64,000 nucleotides of DNA. Origin: Pseudoramibacter porci (lineage in GTDB: Bacteria; Bacillota; Clostridia; Eubacteriales; Eubacteriaceae). The notes beneath the pieces were generated by a model. That model ran no database searches. It was not told the DNA's origin and was given only the letters and a program-made list of their open reading frames with translations. The stretch covers positions 1 through 64,000 of the forward strand of contig NZ_VUMO01000008.1 in assembly GCF_009696145.1 (NCBI RefSeq), given 5' to 3'. The translations under genes were made by a program, and so were the position numbers. Within the stretch, counting starts at the first letter, position 1. Each line of letters opens with the position of its first letter. Shown piece by piece: positions 17,182 to 25,518 of this stretch.

Positions 17182-18779
17182 AAAAGGAAAAGCACCAGAC
17201 GCTGTTCCGGATGATCATGGGCAGAGTCGTTATCATGCTTGGGATCATTGTCGCCCTGACCGCGGTGATGCTCATCGCGACGAACGAGATCGACAGCACT
17301 GAAAACATGTGGCACCGCGTGGACCGCTTCATTGCCGAGGCCCAGCCCGATTTGAAAGCGGCGCGTTATCAGGCGCTGTCGGACAGCAAACGGTTGAAAA
17401 AACAGGATGCCTTCGATGTGGTCGATCCGTCGGGGCGCGTGCTCTACAGCAGCTCGGGCAGAACCAAAAAATACGGTAAAGGCTATTTGGCCTACATCCC
17501 GTCTTACGACAAAGATGCCTTTTACACGCTGTACCACATTCGAAACAAAGGCTACCTGCTGGTTTACGGCGATCAGGACGCCATTCGGGAAGCCGCCGTG
17601 CTGGACCGCAGCCGAAACGTTCAGTACACGACCGCGCGCCGTCCGCGGAAAAGGCTTTCGAAAAAGACCGTGAAGCTTTTAATCGATCACGCGGATACGC
17701 TGTTTCAGAAATACGCCTTCACTACGGCAAAGGGCGAGAAGCGGTATTTACTTCTGCATCTGGACGGCTCTGCCCTTTACGATCAGACGCAGCGGGACAT
17801 TCAAAGGACTGTCATTTTAATCGGTTACGGTCTGGGGGTGTTCCTCACGGTATTGATCGGCGGCTATACCCTGACGAAAAGGGTGACGAAGCCCATTCGG
17901 CAGCTGGAAACGGGCATGACCCGATTTTCAGAGGGCAGCCGCGAACCGATCGACGCGATCCAGGGGCCGACGGAAGTGGCCAGCGCGGTGCGTACCTTCA
18001 ACAAGATGAACGCGACGATTGTCAGGGCCGAGGCAGACAATCGGGAGCTGGTGGCGCAGAAGCAGCGCATGACGGCGGATCTGTCCCACGATCTTAAAAC
18101 GCCGGTGACGGTGATCCAGGGCTACCTCAACGCGATGCAGGATCATTTGATTCCCGAGGCAGACTATCCGAAATACCTCCAAATCATGTCGGACAAGACC
18201 CAGGCTCTGGGCGACTTGATCAATCAGATCAGCACCTACAACAAGCTCGACCACCCGGAGGTGCAGCTGCATTTTGAACCGGCGGACATGAGCGAATTCG
18301 TCCGGTCCTATTTTGCCGGTATCTACAGCCAGATGGAAACGGCCGGCCACGAGATTTTGGACGACATTCCGGAAGGGCAGATTGCGGTGGATCTGGACCG
18401 CGCGCAAATGAACCGCGTTTTGGACAATTTGGTCAACAATTCGCTGAAGCACACGCCGCCGGGCACCCATTTCTTCGCGCTGCTGCAGCAGACCGCGGAC
18501 CGGGCAGTGCTCGTGGTCGGCGACGACGGCCCGGGGCTTTCCGAAGACCTCGCGCCGCATATTTTTGAACCCTTTGTGATGGGGGACCAGTCCCGGACCA
18601 CCGGGTCGGGCAGCGGCCTGGGGCTGGCGATTGTCCATTCCATTGTCGAAAAGCATGGCGGCACCATCGCCCTGGCCGGAAAAGCGGATCGGCGTCGGGT
18701 TCGTGAGACTTTCCAGATAGCGATTGAGAAGGGGACGTTCTTCCGCATCGATTTGCCGCTGCACGAAGGAGAGGCGTAG
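17178..18779 (+). CDS. Sensor histidine kinase
   Basis: A 533-residue membrane kinase: membrane segment ~12-34, extracytoplasmic sensor ~35-210, second membrane segment ~215-235, HAMP (VTKPIRQLETGMTRFSEG), H-box with H304 in LSHDLKTPVTVIQGYL, N-box NRVLDNLVNNSLKH, G1 VVGDDGPGLSED and G2 GSGSGLGLAIVHSIVEKHGG. Pairs with the 16471 regulator. The C-terminal end has a short basic insert (ADRRRVRETFQIAIEKG) between the G2 box and the last strand, longer than usual. Last gene before a clear terminator. Confidence 0.92.
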   Translation: MKKEKHQTLFRMIMGRVVIMLGIIVALTAVMLIATNEIDSTENMWHRVDRFIAEAQPDLKAARYQALSDSKRLKKQDAFDVVDPSGRVLYSSSGRTKKYGKGYLAYIPSYDKDAFYTLYHIRNKGYLLVYGDQDAIREAAVLDRSRNVQYTTARRPRKRLSKKTVKLLIDHADTLFQKYAFTTAKGEKRYLLLHLDGSALYDQTQRDIQRTVILIGYGLGVFLTVLIGGYTLTKRVTKPIRQLETGMTRFSEGSREPIDAIQGPTEVASAVRTFNKMNATIVRAEADNRELVAQKQRMTADLSHDLKTPVTVIQGYLNAMQDHLIPEADYPKYLQIMSDKTQALGDLINQISTYNKLDHPEVQLHFEPADMSEFVRSYFAGIYSQMETAGHEILDDIPEGQIAVDLDRAQMNRVLDNLVNNSLKHTPPGTHFFALLQQTADRAVLVVGDDGPGLSEDLAPHIFEPFVMGDQSRTTGSGSGLGLAIVHSIVEKHGGTIALAGKADRRRVRETFQIAIEKGTFFRIDLPLHEGEA

Positions 18780-18789
18780 CAATTTTTAA

Positions 18790-18817
18790 CCGTCAGCTCG
18801 AGGGCTGGCGGTTTTTT
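18790..18817 (+). terminator. Intrinsic terminator of the dlt-like operon
   Basis: CCGTCAGC (18790-18797) pairs with GCTGGCGG (18804-18811, one G-U), loop TCGAGG, followed by TTTTTT. It closes the eight-gene unit that starts at 11202. Confidence 0.88.
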
Positions 18818-18907
18818 ATATGAAACTTAAAATGTTGTTAAAACCACAGACACCCGCGGCCTTTCCCGATACAATGGCCTCATCCATTTGAAGAGGAGGC
18901 AAACAAA

Positions 18908-20437
18908 ATGCCAAAAACCATAGATTTAAACAAAAGTGTTTACGAGCTGACCAGAACTTATCCGGAATTGATCGACATCATGGCCGGGCTCGGCTTTAAA
19001 GAAATCACCAAAAAGGGCATGCTGCGCTCAGTGGGCAAGCTGATGACCATCCCTAAAGGGGCGAAGATGAAAGGGATCGCCATGACGGACGTGATCGCGG
19101 CGCTGATGACGGCAGGCTTTGAACTGGAAGGGCAGATGCCAAATCTCTCGGCGGCGCCCAAAGCGCAGCCGGCGGATGCGCCAAAGCCTGAATCTGAAAG
19201 CCGGACCGATCAGCTGAAGGGCTACCTCAAACGCCTCGGTGCGGGAGAAGATCTCGAAGCGGTGCGCGCCGATTTCGCGGCCCATTTCAGCGATGTGGAC
19301 GCGTCGGAAATCATGAAAGCTGAGCAGGAACTGCTCGAAGAGGGGACGCCGCTGACCGAAGTGCAGAAGCTCTGCGACGTGCACTCGGCCTTGTTTCACG
19401 GCGCGACCACCGAAGAACGGATTGCCAACGCCGAAAAAGCGGTCGCCGCATCGCTGATGCGCCAGAAGGCGGCAGTCGAACGCGCTCAGGCGGCGCCCCT
19501 CCCAAAGCGGGATTACACCGACAAAAACGCCAAAGCGGCTGCGCTGGCAGCCGTCCCCGGCCATCCATTGAACACGCTGACGAAGGAAAACGACGCTTTC
19601 ACGGCCCTGCTGGAAAAGTTCCGGGCGGACCGCGATGGGGCGCTCCTGCCACAAATCCGAGAGCTCGCTATTCATTACGCCAAGAAGGGCGACTTGCTCT
19701 ACCCGCCATTGAAGGTGACTTACGGCGTGTCCGGCCCCTCTGACGTCATGTGGACCGTTGACGACGAGATCCGGGACGAATTATCAGCCCTGGCCCAGGC
19801 CGGGGAACACGACGCAGACTGGCAGGACCGGATGGACAAGGTCCTGACCCGCGCGGAGGAAATGATTTACAAGGAACAGAATATTTTATTCCCGATTTGC
19901 GCGGTCAACTTCACCGAAGCCGAATGGGCGCAGATTTACCGTGATTCCAAAGATTACGCGACCTGTTTCGGCGTCGAACGCGCCACCTGGCCGGAAGGCG
20001 AAGGGTCCGAAGCGCAGCCGGCCGCTTTGATGGACGGGGAAATCGTGATGCCCGGCGGCCGCATGACCGTCGCCCAGCTGACCGCCCTGCTGAACACCAT
20101 CCCGATGGAAATCTCCTTCATCGACGCGGACAACATCAACCGCTACTTCAACGAAGGGGAAAAGGTGTTCAAGCGGCCGCAGATGGCTCTCGGCCGCGAG
20201 GTCTTTTCCTGCCACCCGCCGAAAATCGAACCCATGGTGCGGGCGATTCTCGACGATTTCAGAACCGGGAAGCAGGACCGCGTGCCGGTTTGGATGGAAA
20301 AGCACGGACGCCCCATGCTCGTGACCTACACCGCCGTTCGGGACCGGAGCGGAAAATACCTCGGGACCGTGGAATTGGTCCAGGATATGACCGAAGCGCA
20401 GGCCCATTTCTCGGAAAGCGGCGCCGCGGAGAATTAA
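18908..20437 (+). CDS. DUF1858-DUF438-hemerythrin-PAS sensor protein
   Basis: A 509-residue cytoplasmic protein with four parts: DUF1858 (residues 1-75, DLNKSVYELTRTYPELIDIM), DUF438 (~98-165), a hemerythrin-like helical segment (~215-330; H and E residues in AIHYAKKGDLLYP and EEMIYKEQNILFPI), and a C-terminal PAS domain (~375-500; LLNTIPMEISFIDADNINRYFN, HPPKIEPMVRAILDDFRTG, VELVQDMTEAQ). This architecture is common in anaerobic Clostridia and is thought to sense oxygen, NO or redox state, but has no settled function. Own transcription unit; AGAGGAGG lies 10 nt upstream of the ATG. Confidence 0.85.
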   Translation: MPKTIDLNKSVYELTRTYPELIDIMAGLGFKEITKKGMLRSVGKLMTIPKGAKMKGIAMTDVIAALMTAGFELEGQMPNLSAAPKAQPADAPKPESESRTDQLKGYLKRLGAGEDLEAVRADFAAHFSDVDASEIMKAEQELLEEGTPLTEVQKLCDVHSALFHGATTEERIANAEKAVAASLMRQKAAVERAQAAPLPKRDYTDKNAKAAALAAVPGHPLNTLTKENDAFTALLEKFRADRDGALLPQIRELAIHYAKKGDLLYPPLKVTYGVSGPSDVMWTVDDEIRDELSALAQAGEHDADWQDRMDKVLTRAEEMIYKEQNILFPICAVNFTEAEWAQIYRDSKDYATCFGVERATWPEGEGSEAQPAALMDGEIVMPGGRMTVAQLTALLNTIPMEISFIDADNINRYFNEGEKVFKRPQMALGREVFSCHPPKIEPMVRAILDDFRTGKQDRVPVWMEKHGRPMLVTYTAVRDRSGKYLGTVELVQDMTEAQAHFSESGAAEN

Positions 20438-20493
20438 AGGACGGCCTGGCGCTGACGGACGGAGTAAAATACAATAGGGAAATACGTGGGCTT

Positions 20494-20554
20494 TTGACAC
20501 GCAAAATGAAACGCAAAACAATACGTTTCATTTTGCGTTTTATTTTGGTACAAT
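20494..20554 (+). promoter_or_regulatory. Promoter embedded in a 15-bp perfect inverted repeat
   Basis: ACGCAAAATGAAACG (20499-20513) and CGTTTCATTTTGCGT (20524-20538) form a perfect inverted repeat with a 10-nt centre. A consensus -35 TTGACA (20494-20499) touches its left edge, with AACAAT (20517-20522) 17 nt further; a second possible -10 is TACAAT (20549-20554). A third half-site TTTTGCGTTTC occurs at 20573-20583, just before the ribosome binding site of the 20598 gene. The layout fits an operator for a repressor, most simply the product of that gene. The repeat could also fold as an RNA hairpin, but the T-run after it is broken. Confidence 0.6.
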
Positions 20555-20597
20555 AAAATAGAAAAAATGAATTTTGCGTTTCAAGGAGGCTATGGGG

Positions 20598-21872
20598 ATG
20601 AAAGAAAATCGCAGCTATGAAATTAAAGAGAAAGTGACCAATACGTTTCTTAAAACGGTCAGCGCCTTTGCGAATTACGGCGGCGGTACCATCCAATTTG
20701 GGATCAGTGATGATGGCCGGATCATTGGGATAGATAACCCCAAAGCCGTTTGTCTGGATATTGAAAATCGGATCAACGATAGCATTCGTCCCATTCCGTC
20801 GTACCAGTTGACCATCGACGATCGGACGCGTATCATTACGCTGAAAGTTGAAGCGGGTCAATTTAAGCCGTATTACTATAAAACGAAGGCGTATAAACGC
20901 AACGATACTGCAACCATTGAGGTTGACCGCGTCGAGCTGAATCGGCTTATTCTCGAAGGGGAAGGGCGCTCGTTTGATGCCCTGCCCGCTAAAAACCAGC
21001 AATTGTCCTTTTCCGTGTTGGAAAATAAGATGAGAGAGATGTTGTCCATTGCCAAATTGAGTCAAGATGTCTTGAAAACGATCGGTCTCGTCGATGTGAA
21101 TGGCCAGTACAATAACGCGGCCGCACTGCTCGCCGATCATAATGATTTTCCGGGTATTGACTGTGCGCGATTTGGGGAGACGATCGATATCATCCGAGAT
21201 CGTGAGACCTTTGATCGTGAATCGATTTTGAAACAATTCGACGACGCACTTGAGCTGTACCGAAAATACTATCAGTACGATGTCATTGACGGCAGCGTGA
21301 GAAAAACCATCCAGCAGATTCCGGAAAAGGCTTATCGGGAAGCGCTAGCCAACGCACTGGTTCACCGCACATGGGATACGCGGGCTCAGATCCGGGTGTC
21401 GATGTACGATGACCGCGTTGAGATCGTGTCACCGGGCGGACTGCCGGAAGGCATGACTCAGGATGAATATTTGCGCGGACAGGTTTCTTTGCTCAGAAAC
21501 CCCGTGATCGGGAACGTTTTTTTCAGGCTTCATCTCATTGAAAGTTTCGGCACAGGGGTTCGACGCATGAATCAAGCTTACAACGGCAGCGAAACCAAAC
21601 CGATATACAGCTTTTCTACCAATACTATTACCGTCACACTGCCTGTTGTGCAGACGGTCGAACATATGACACCGGACGAGCGGCAGCTCTATCAGGTTTT
21701 ATCTACAGTGGGAAAATCAAGCTCAGCCATTGCGGCACAGTCGGGATTCAGCAAAAGAAAAACCCTTCAGCTATTAAAAGCGCTGATATATCGAGGCATT
21801 GTCAGAAAAATAGGCAACGGCAGAGGGACAAAGTACATCGCGCAGAAGGACGACGGATTGACTGACCATTAA
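20598..21872 (+). CDS. AlbA_2 / RecG-like DNA-binding regulator (COG2865 type)
   Basis: A 424-residue protein: N-terminal Schlafen AlbA_2 domain (FLKTVSAFANYGGGTIQFGISDDGRIIGID), middle ATPase-like segment typical of the group (EALANALVHRTWDTRAQIRVSMYDD, GGLPEGMTQDEYL, RNPVIGNVFFRLHLIESFGTGVRRM), and a C-terminal winged helix (~365-420, AAQSGFSKRKTLQLLKAL). Such proteins are called ATP-binding proteins or putative transcription regulators; some accompany defence systems. The ATG at 20598 is chosen because AAGGAGG (20583-20589) is correctly spaced for it; ATG 20592 would be too close. The inverted repeat upstream suggests self-regulation. Confidence 0.75.
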   Translation: MKENRSYEIKEKVTNTFLKTVSAFANYGGGTIQFGISDDGRIIGIDNPKAVCLDIENRINDSIRPIPSYQLTIDDRTRIITLKVEAGQFKPYYYKTKAYKRNDTATIEVDRVELNRLILEGEGRSFDALPAKNQQLSFSVLENKMREMLSIAKLSQDVLKTIGLVDVNGQYNNAAALLADHNDFPGIDCARFGETIDIIRDRETFDRESILKQFDDALELYRKYYQYDVIDGSVRKTIQQIPEKAYREALANALVHRTWDTRAQIRVSMYDDRVEIVSPGGLPEGMTQDEYLRGQVSLLRNPVIGNVFFRLHLIESFGTGVRRMNQAYNGSETKPIYSFSTNTITVTLPVVQTVEHMTPDERQLYQVLSTVGKSSSAIAAQSGFSKRKTLQLLKALIYRGIVRKIGNGRGTKYIAQKDDGLTDH

Positions 21873-21899
21873 GACTTCCAATCCCCCTGTTTTTCTGCC

Positions 21900-21928
21900 T
21901 TGAGCGCGCGGGTTCAAGGTGTTATACT
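21900..21928 (+). promoter_or_regulatory. Promoter of the cysteine synthase gene
   Basis: TTGAGC (21900-21905), 17-nt spacer, TATACT (21923-21928), located 55 nt before the ATG of the cysteine synthase gene in an AT-rich leader. Confidence 0.65.
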
Positions 21929-21982
21929 ATTCATATCAATTTAAAATTACTTTAAATAGATTAAATAGGTTAAAAGGAAAAA

Positions 21983-22927
21983 ATGATGGTATACAATAAT
22001 GTGTTAGAAGCGGTCGGCCACACGCCGATGATTCGGCTGAATCGGCTGACCGAGGACGGCAGTGCGGACATTCTCGTCAAATTTGAAGCGGTGAACGTGG
22101 GCGGTTCGATCAAGACCAGGACGGCGCTCAACATGATCGAGGCCGCGGAAAAAGAAGGCAAGCTCACGAAGGATACAGTGATCGTCGAACCGACCTCCGG
22201 CAATCAGGGTGTGGGCCTCGCGCTGGTTGGCGCGGTCAAGGGCTACAAGACGGTCATCATCATGCCCGACTCTGTCAGCGAAGAACGGCGCAAGCTGGTC
22301 CGGCATTACGGCGCGGAGGTGATTTTGGTTCACGACGCGGGCGACATCGGCGCGTGCATCTCGGAATGCGCCGCGACTGCGATGCGCATGGCGGCGGACG
22401 ATCCCCACGTGTTCGTGCCCCAGCAGTTTGAAAATGTCCACAACACCTTGGCGCACAAGCAGTACACCGGCCAGAAAATTCTCGAACAGGTGGACGGGCC
22501 AATCGACGGCTTCTGTTCTGGCATCGGCACTGGCGGTACTATCACCGGCGTCGGCGAAGCCCTGAAGGCGGCGAACCCGGACATCACCATCTGGGCGGCG
22601 GAACCAGAAAACGCCGCGATCCTCTCCGGCCGGCCGGTGGGCACCCATTTGCAGATGGGCATCGGCGACGGCGTCATCCCGCCGATTCTGGATCAGCAGA
22701 TTTATTCGGATATCTGCATCATTTCCGACGAAGAAGCCCTGACTACCGCCCAACGGCTGGCCCGGGAGGAAGGCTTGATGTGCGGGATCTCCAGCGGTAC
22801 CAACGTCGCCGCGGCGCTGCGGCTGGCCAAAAAGCTCGGCCCCGGCAAAACCGTGGTGACGATTCTGCCCGACACGGCGGAACGGTATTTTTCGACGCCG
22901 CTTTTTGATGACCCCTCCGTGGAATAA
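21983..22927 (+). CDS. cysK: Cysteine synthase (O-acetylserine sulfhydrylase)
   Basis: A 314-residue fold-type II PLP enzyme making cysteine from O-acetylserine and sulfide. PLP Lys is K44 in GGSIKTRTALNMIE; the substrate loop reads PTSGNQGVGLALV, and the phosphate-binding loop SGIGTGGTITGVGEAL is intact. Two positions differ from the commonest sequences (SVKDR to SIKTR, TSGNTG to TSGNQG); such variants occur among clostridial members, so the reaction is probably kept. Monocistronic, with its own promoter. Start is ATG 21983 or 21986. Confidence 0.88.
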   Translation: MMVYNNVLEAVGHTPMIRLNRLTEDGSADILVKFEAVNVGGSIKTRTALNMIEAAEKEGKLTKDTVIVEPTSGNQGVGLALVGAVKGYKTVIIMPDSVSEERRKLVRHYGAEVILVHDAGDIGACISECAATAMRMAADDPHVFVPQQFENVHNTLAHKQYTGQKILEQVDGPIDGFCSGIGTGGTITGVGEALKAANPDITIWAAEPENAAILSGRPVGTHLQMGIGDGVIPPILDQQIYSDICIISDEEALTTAQRLAREEGLMCGISSGTNVAAALRLAKKLGPGKTVVTILPDTAERYFSTPLFDDPSVE

Positions 22928-23136
22928 ATAGTATTAAGATGTAACTTTTAGATTGTTTTTTTCTTTGGTTTGTGATACATTGAAAAACAGCAAATTTTTA
23001 TTAAAAAAAGCTTAAAAACAGGCTCTGGCGGAAAAATATTTTATACTGCGGGGCGTATATAATGAGTGAAGTCCTTTTTATCAGATGAGGGCTTATCTAA
23101 TGATAGAAATTAAATTTAACTTGGAGGAAAAGCGCA

Positions 23137-23925
23137 TTGAGTACCAGCACAGCCGGCAGCGAGAACCGCGGCCGTCAGTCGTCGGATCAGGTCAAAGAGA
23201 TCGATCTTTTGGAAATTGGCAGAGCCATTTGGGATAAATTTTGGTTTGTTGTTTTACTGACCCTTATAGGCGCCGCTTTGGCTTTTGGCATCACCAATTT
23301 TCTCATTCATCCCACTTATCGTTCCGGCTTTACAGCCTACGTCAACAACCACGCGTCCGGCAGTGAAAACAACGTCAGCAGCTTGAACAGCGGAGACACC
23401 GCCGCCAGCCAGACCCTGGCCCAGACCTACGCGTCGATCATCAAAAGCCGTCCCGTCGTTGAAGACGCGATGGACCGGATCAGCATGGACGTGAATTACG
23501 ACGATATTGCCGACGATATCACGACGGAAGTCGATACCGACTCCCAATTGGTGACTCTCGATGTCACGATGGAAAACGCCACGGACGCCCGCAACCTGGC
23601 CCGGTCGATTGCGCGGGTGGCACCGAAATACGTCGCGAGCATCGTCGAAGGGAGTTCGATGAAAATCGTCTCCTCGCCAATCCTGCCCGACCAGCCCTAC
23701 GCGCCGAGCATTCCGAAGAATACGGCGGTGGGCGCGATCATTGGCTGCTTGCTGGCGATGATCATTATCATCATCCGCCACTTGACCGACGACCGGATCA
23801 AGAGTGTGGAAGAGCTTGAAGCCAAATTCGGGTTCTCGGTGATCGGCACCATTCCGAACTTCGACGAGGCCGCAAACAACAAAGGCAAAAAAGGCTATTA
23901 TTACGCTGCCAGCAAAGCAAAGTAG
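23137..23925 (+). CDS. Wzz/YveK-type chain-length and BY-kinase activator protein
   Basis: A 262-residue capsular polysaccharide co-polymerase (CapA/CpsC type). Wzz domain: N-terminal IDLLEIGRAIWDKFWFVVLLTLIGAALAF membrane segment (summary of residues ~24-52), extracellular loop with SQTLAQTYASIIKSRPVVEDA, second membrane segment after the Pro-rich VSSPILPDQPYAPSIP. It controls polymer length and activates the kinase encoded next. TTG start with GGAGG about 11 nt upstream. First gene of the capsule locus. Confidence 0.88.
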   Translation: MSTSTAGSENRGRQSSDQVKEIDLLEIGRAIWDKFWFVVLLTLIGAALAFGITNFLIHPTYRSGFTAYVNNHASGSENNVSSLNSGDTAASQTLAQTYASIIKSRPVVEDAMDRISMDVNYDDIADDITTEVDTDSQLVTLDVTMENATDARNLARSIARVAPKYVASIVEGSSMKIVSSPILPDQPYAPSIPKNTAVGAIIGCLLAMIIIIIRHLTDDRIKSVEELEAKFGFSVIGTIPNFDEAANNKGKKGYYYAASKAK

Positions 23926-23946
23926 TGAGAACGGAGAACCAAGCAT

Positions 23947-24657
23947 ATGGCATTTCAAATTAAAAATAAATTGAACCGCGGCAAGGCCAGCGATAACGCC
24001 GAATGGATTCTGACCGATAAATCCCCCTGGCCCATTCAGGAAGCCTACAAGGCCCTGCGCACCAATATCACCTTTTCCCTTCCGGGATCGGGCTGCAAAG
24101 TCATCGGCGTGACCAGTGCCTTCCGCCACGACGGCAAATCGACCAACGCCGTCAACGCGGCAATCAGCTTCTGCCAGATTGACAAGAAAGTCGCGTTGAT
24201 CGAGGGGGATTTGCGGCTGCCGACTTTGTCCAAAAAACTGGGCTGCAGACAAGTTCCGGGCTTGTCCGATATGCTCATCGGAGACCAATCCCTGAAAGAA
24301 TGCACCCGAACGATCCACGAACACAAAAATCTGGCCGTGATTCCCGCGGGGAATATCCCGCCGGATCCGACCTGGCTGCTCCAGTCGGAACAGATGAGCA
24401 CCTTGGTCGACGGCCTCCGGAAACATTTCGACTACATTTTTATCGATTTGCCGCCAATCACCTCTGTGGCCGACGCGTTGATCCTTTCACCATTAATCGA
24501 CGGCTATTTGCTGGTGGTTCGCAACAACGTGACGGAATACCGCGCCGTGCGTGATACCCTCGAACAGATGCGCCTCGCCAAGGCGAAAGTCATCGGCTTC
24601 ATCTACAACGACGCCGAAAGCGCCGGCGGCGGCAAGTATTACCGCTATTATAAGTAA
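23947..24657 (+). CDS. CpsD/CapB-type bacterial tyrosine kinase
   Basis: A 236-residue BY-kinase. Walker A TSAFRHDGKST (K64), Walker A' ALIEGDLRLP (residues ~83-92) and Walker B IFIDLPP; the C-terminal tail GKYYRYYK is the short Tyr cluster that is autophosphorylated. The usual Glu/Gly before GKS is replaced by His-Asp, and A' has Glu-Gly-Asp rather than Asp-x-Asp, mild deviations. Works with the Wzz protein encoded upstream and is switched off by the phosphatase encoded downstream. Confidence 0.88.
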   Translation: MAFQIKNKLNRGKASDNAEWILTDKSPWPIQEAYKALRTNITFSLPGSGCKVIGVTSAFRHDGKSTNAVNAAISFCQIDKKVALIEGDLRLPTLSKKLGCRQVPGLSDMLIGDQSLKECTRTIHEHKNLAVIPAGNIPPDPTWLLQSEQMSTLVDGLRKHFDYIFIDLPPITSVADALILSPLIDGYLLVVRNNVTEYRAVRDTLEQMRLAKAKVIGFIYNDAESAGGGKYYRYYK

Positions 24658-24660
24658 AAA

Positions 24661-25437
24661 ATGAAACCAACAGATTGCATTACTTTTTACGATTTACACA
24701 GCCATTTCCTGCCCGGGATGGACGACGGCTGCAAGACGCCGGAGGAATCCATCGCGCTGCTCACCGAGCATTACCGCCAGGGGTGCCGCGGGGTCGTCTC
24801 GACGTCCCATTATTACGCCCAGGAATCTATCGATCGATTCCTAAAACGCAGAGAGCAGGCGGCGGCCCGGCTGCTGAAAACAATGAATGGCCGCATCCAG
24901 GCCATGCGCCGCGAAGGTCAGCGGGTCACGCCCGACGCGCTGCAGCTGCCGGCGATTACCTTTGGTGCGGAGGTGGCGTACCGGGAGGCGCTGGTTCACG
25001 ATCCCGAGCTTGAGAAGCTGTGTTTCGGCAAATCCCGCTACCTGCTCCTCGAAATGCCCTTCGAACCCTGGAGCGATCGGACGCTGCGCGGCGTCGAAGA
25101 AATCGAAAACATGTGGGGCATCAAGCCGATTATTGCCCACATTGAGCGCTACCGCGGTTTCGCGGACGACGCCTACATTGAGGCGTTGATGGACATGGAC
25201 GTGGTCGTCCAGCTCAACGCCGGCAATTTCGCCCGGCGCAAAACCGCCCGCAATGCGGTAAAGCTGATCAAAAACGGCCGGATTCAGGCCCTCGCGACCG
25301 ATAGCCACAACACGGAGCGCCGCCCGCCCAACATGATCTGGGCCATTGAGGCCCTCCAGAAAAAGGGCATGGCCGACGCGCTGTCCGACATTCTGGACAA
25401 CAACCGGCAGATCTTTATGGCGGCTAAAGGGCAATAA
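24661..25437 (+). CDS. CpsB/YwqE-type protein-tyrosine phosphatase (PHP)
   Basis: A 258-residue manganese-dependent phosphatase of the PHP superfamily. Metal ligands: YDLHSHFLPGMDDG, VSTSHYY, the Glu in FGAEVAYRE, IAHIERY and ATDSHN. It dephosphorylates the BY-kinase. Starts 3 nt after the kinase stop codon. Confidence 0.9.
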   Translation: MKPTDCITFYDLHSHFLPGMDDGCKTPEESIALLTEHYRQGCRGVVSTSHYYAQESIDRFLKRREQAAARLLKTMNGRIQAMRREGQRVTPDALQLPAITFGAEVAYREALVHDPELEKLCFGKSRYLLLEMPFEPWSDRTLRGVEEIENMWGIKPIIAHIERYRGFADDAYIEALMDMDVVVQLNAGNFARRKTARNAVKLIKNGRIQALATDSHNTERRPPNMIWAIEALQKKGMADALSDILDNNRQIFMAAKGQ

Positions 25438-25518
25438 GCGGGCAAACGCTCGATTAACTTTGAAATGCATCAGCGGCGGAAGGCATGCCGCCGCGTCAAA
25501 AGGAGAAGGAAGTACATT

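Noticed and set aside
22990..23063. JUMPstart/ops element before the capsule locus (GGCTCTGGCGG)
   Set aside because: Only a short partial match; ops elements are typical of enterobacteria. The TATAAT at 23058 has no good -35, so no promoter was listed.
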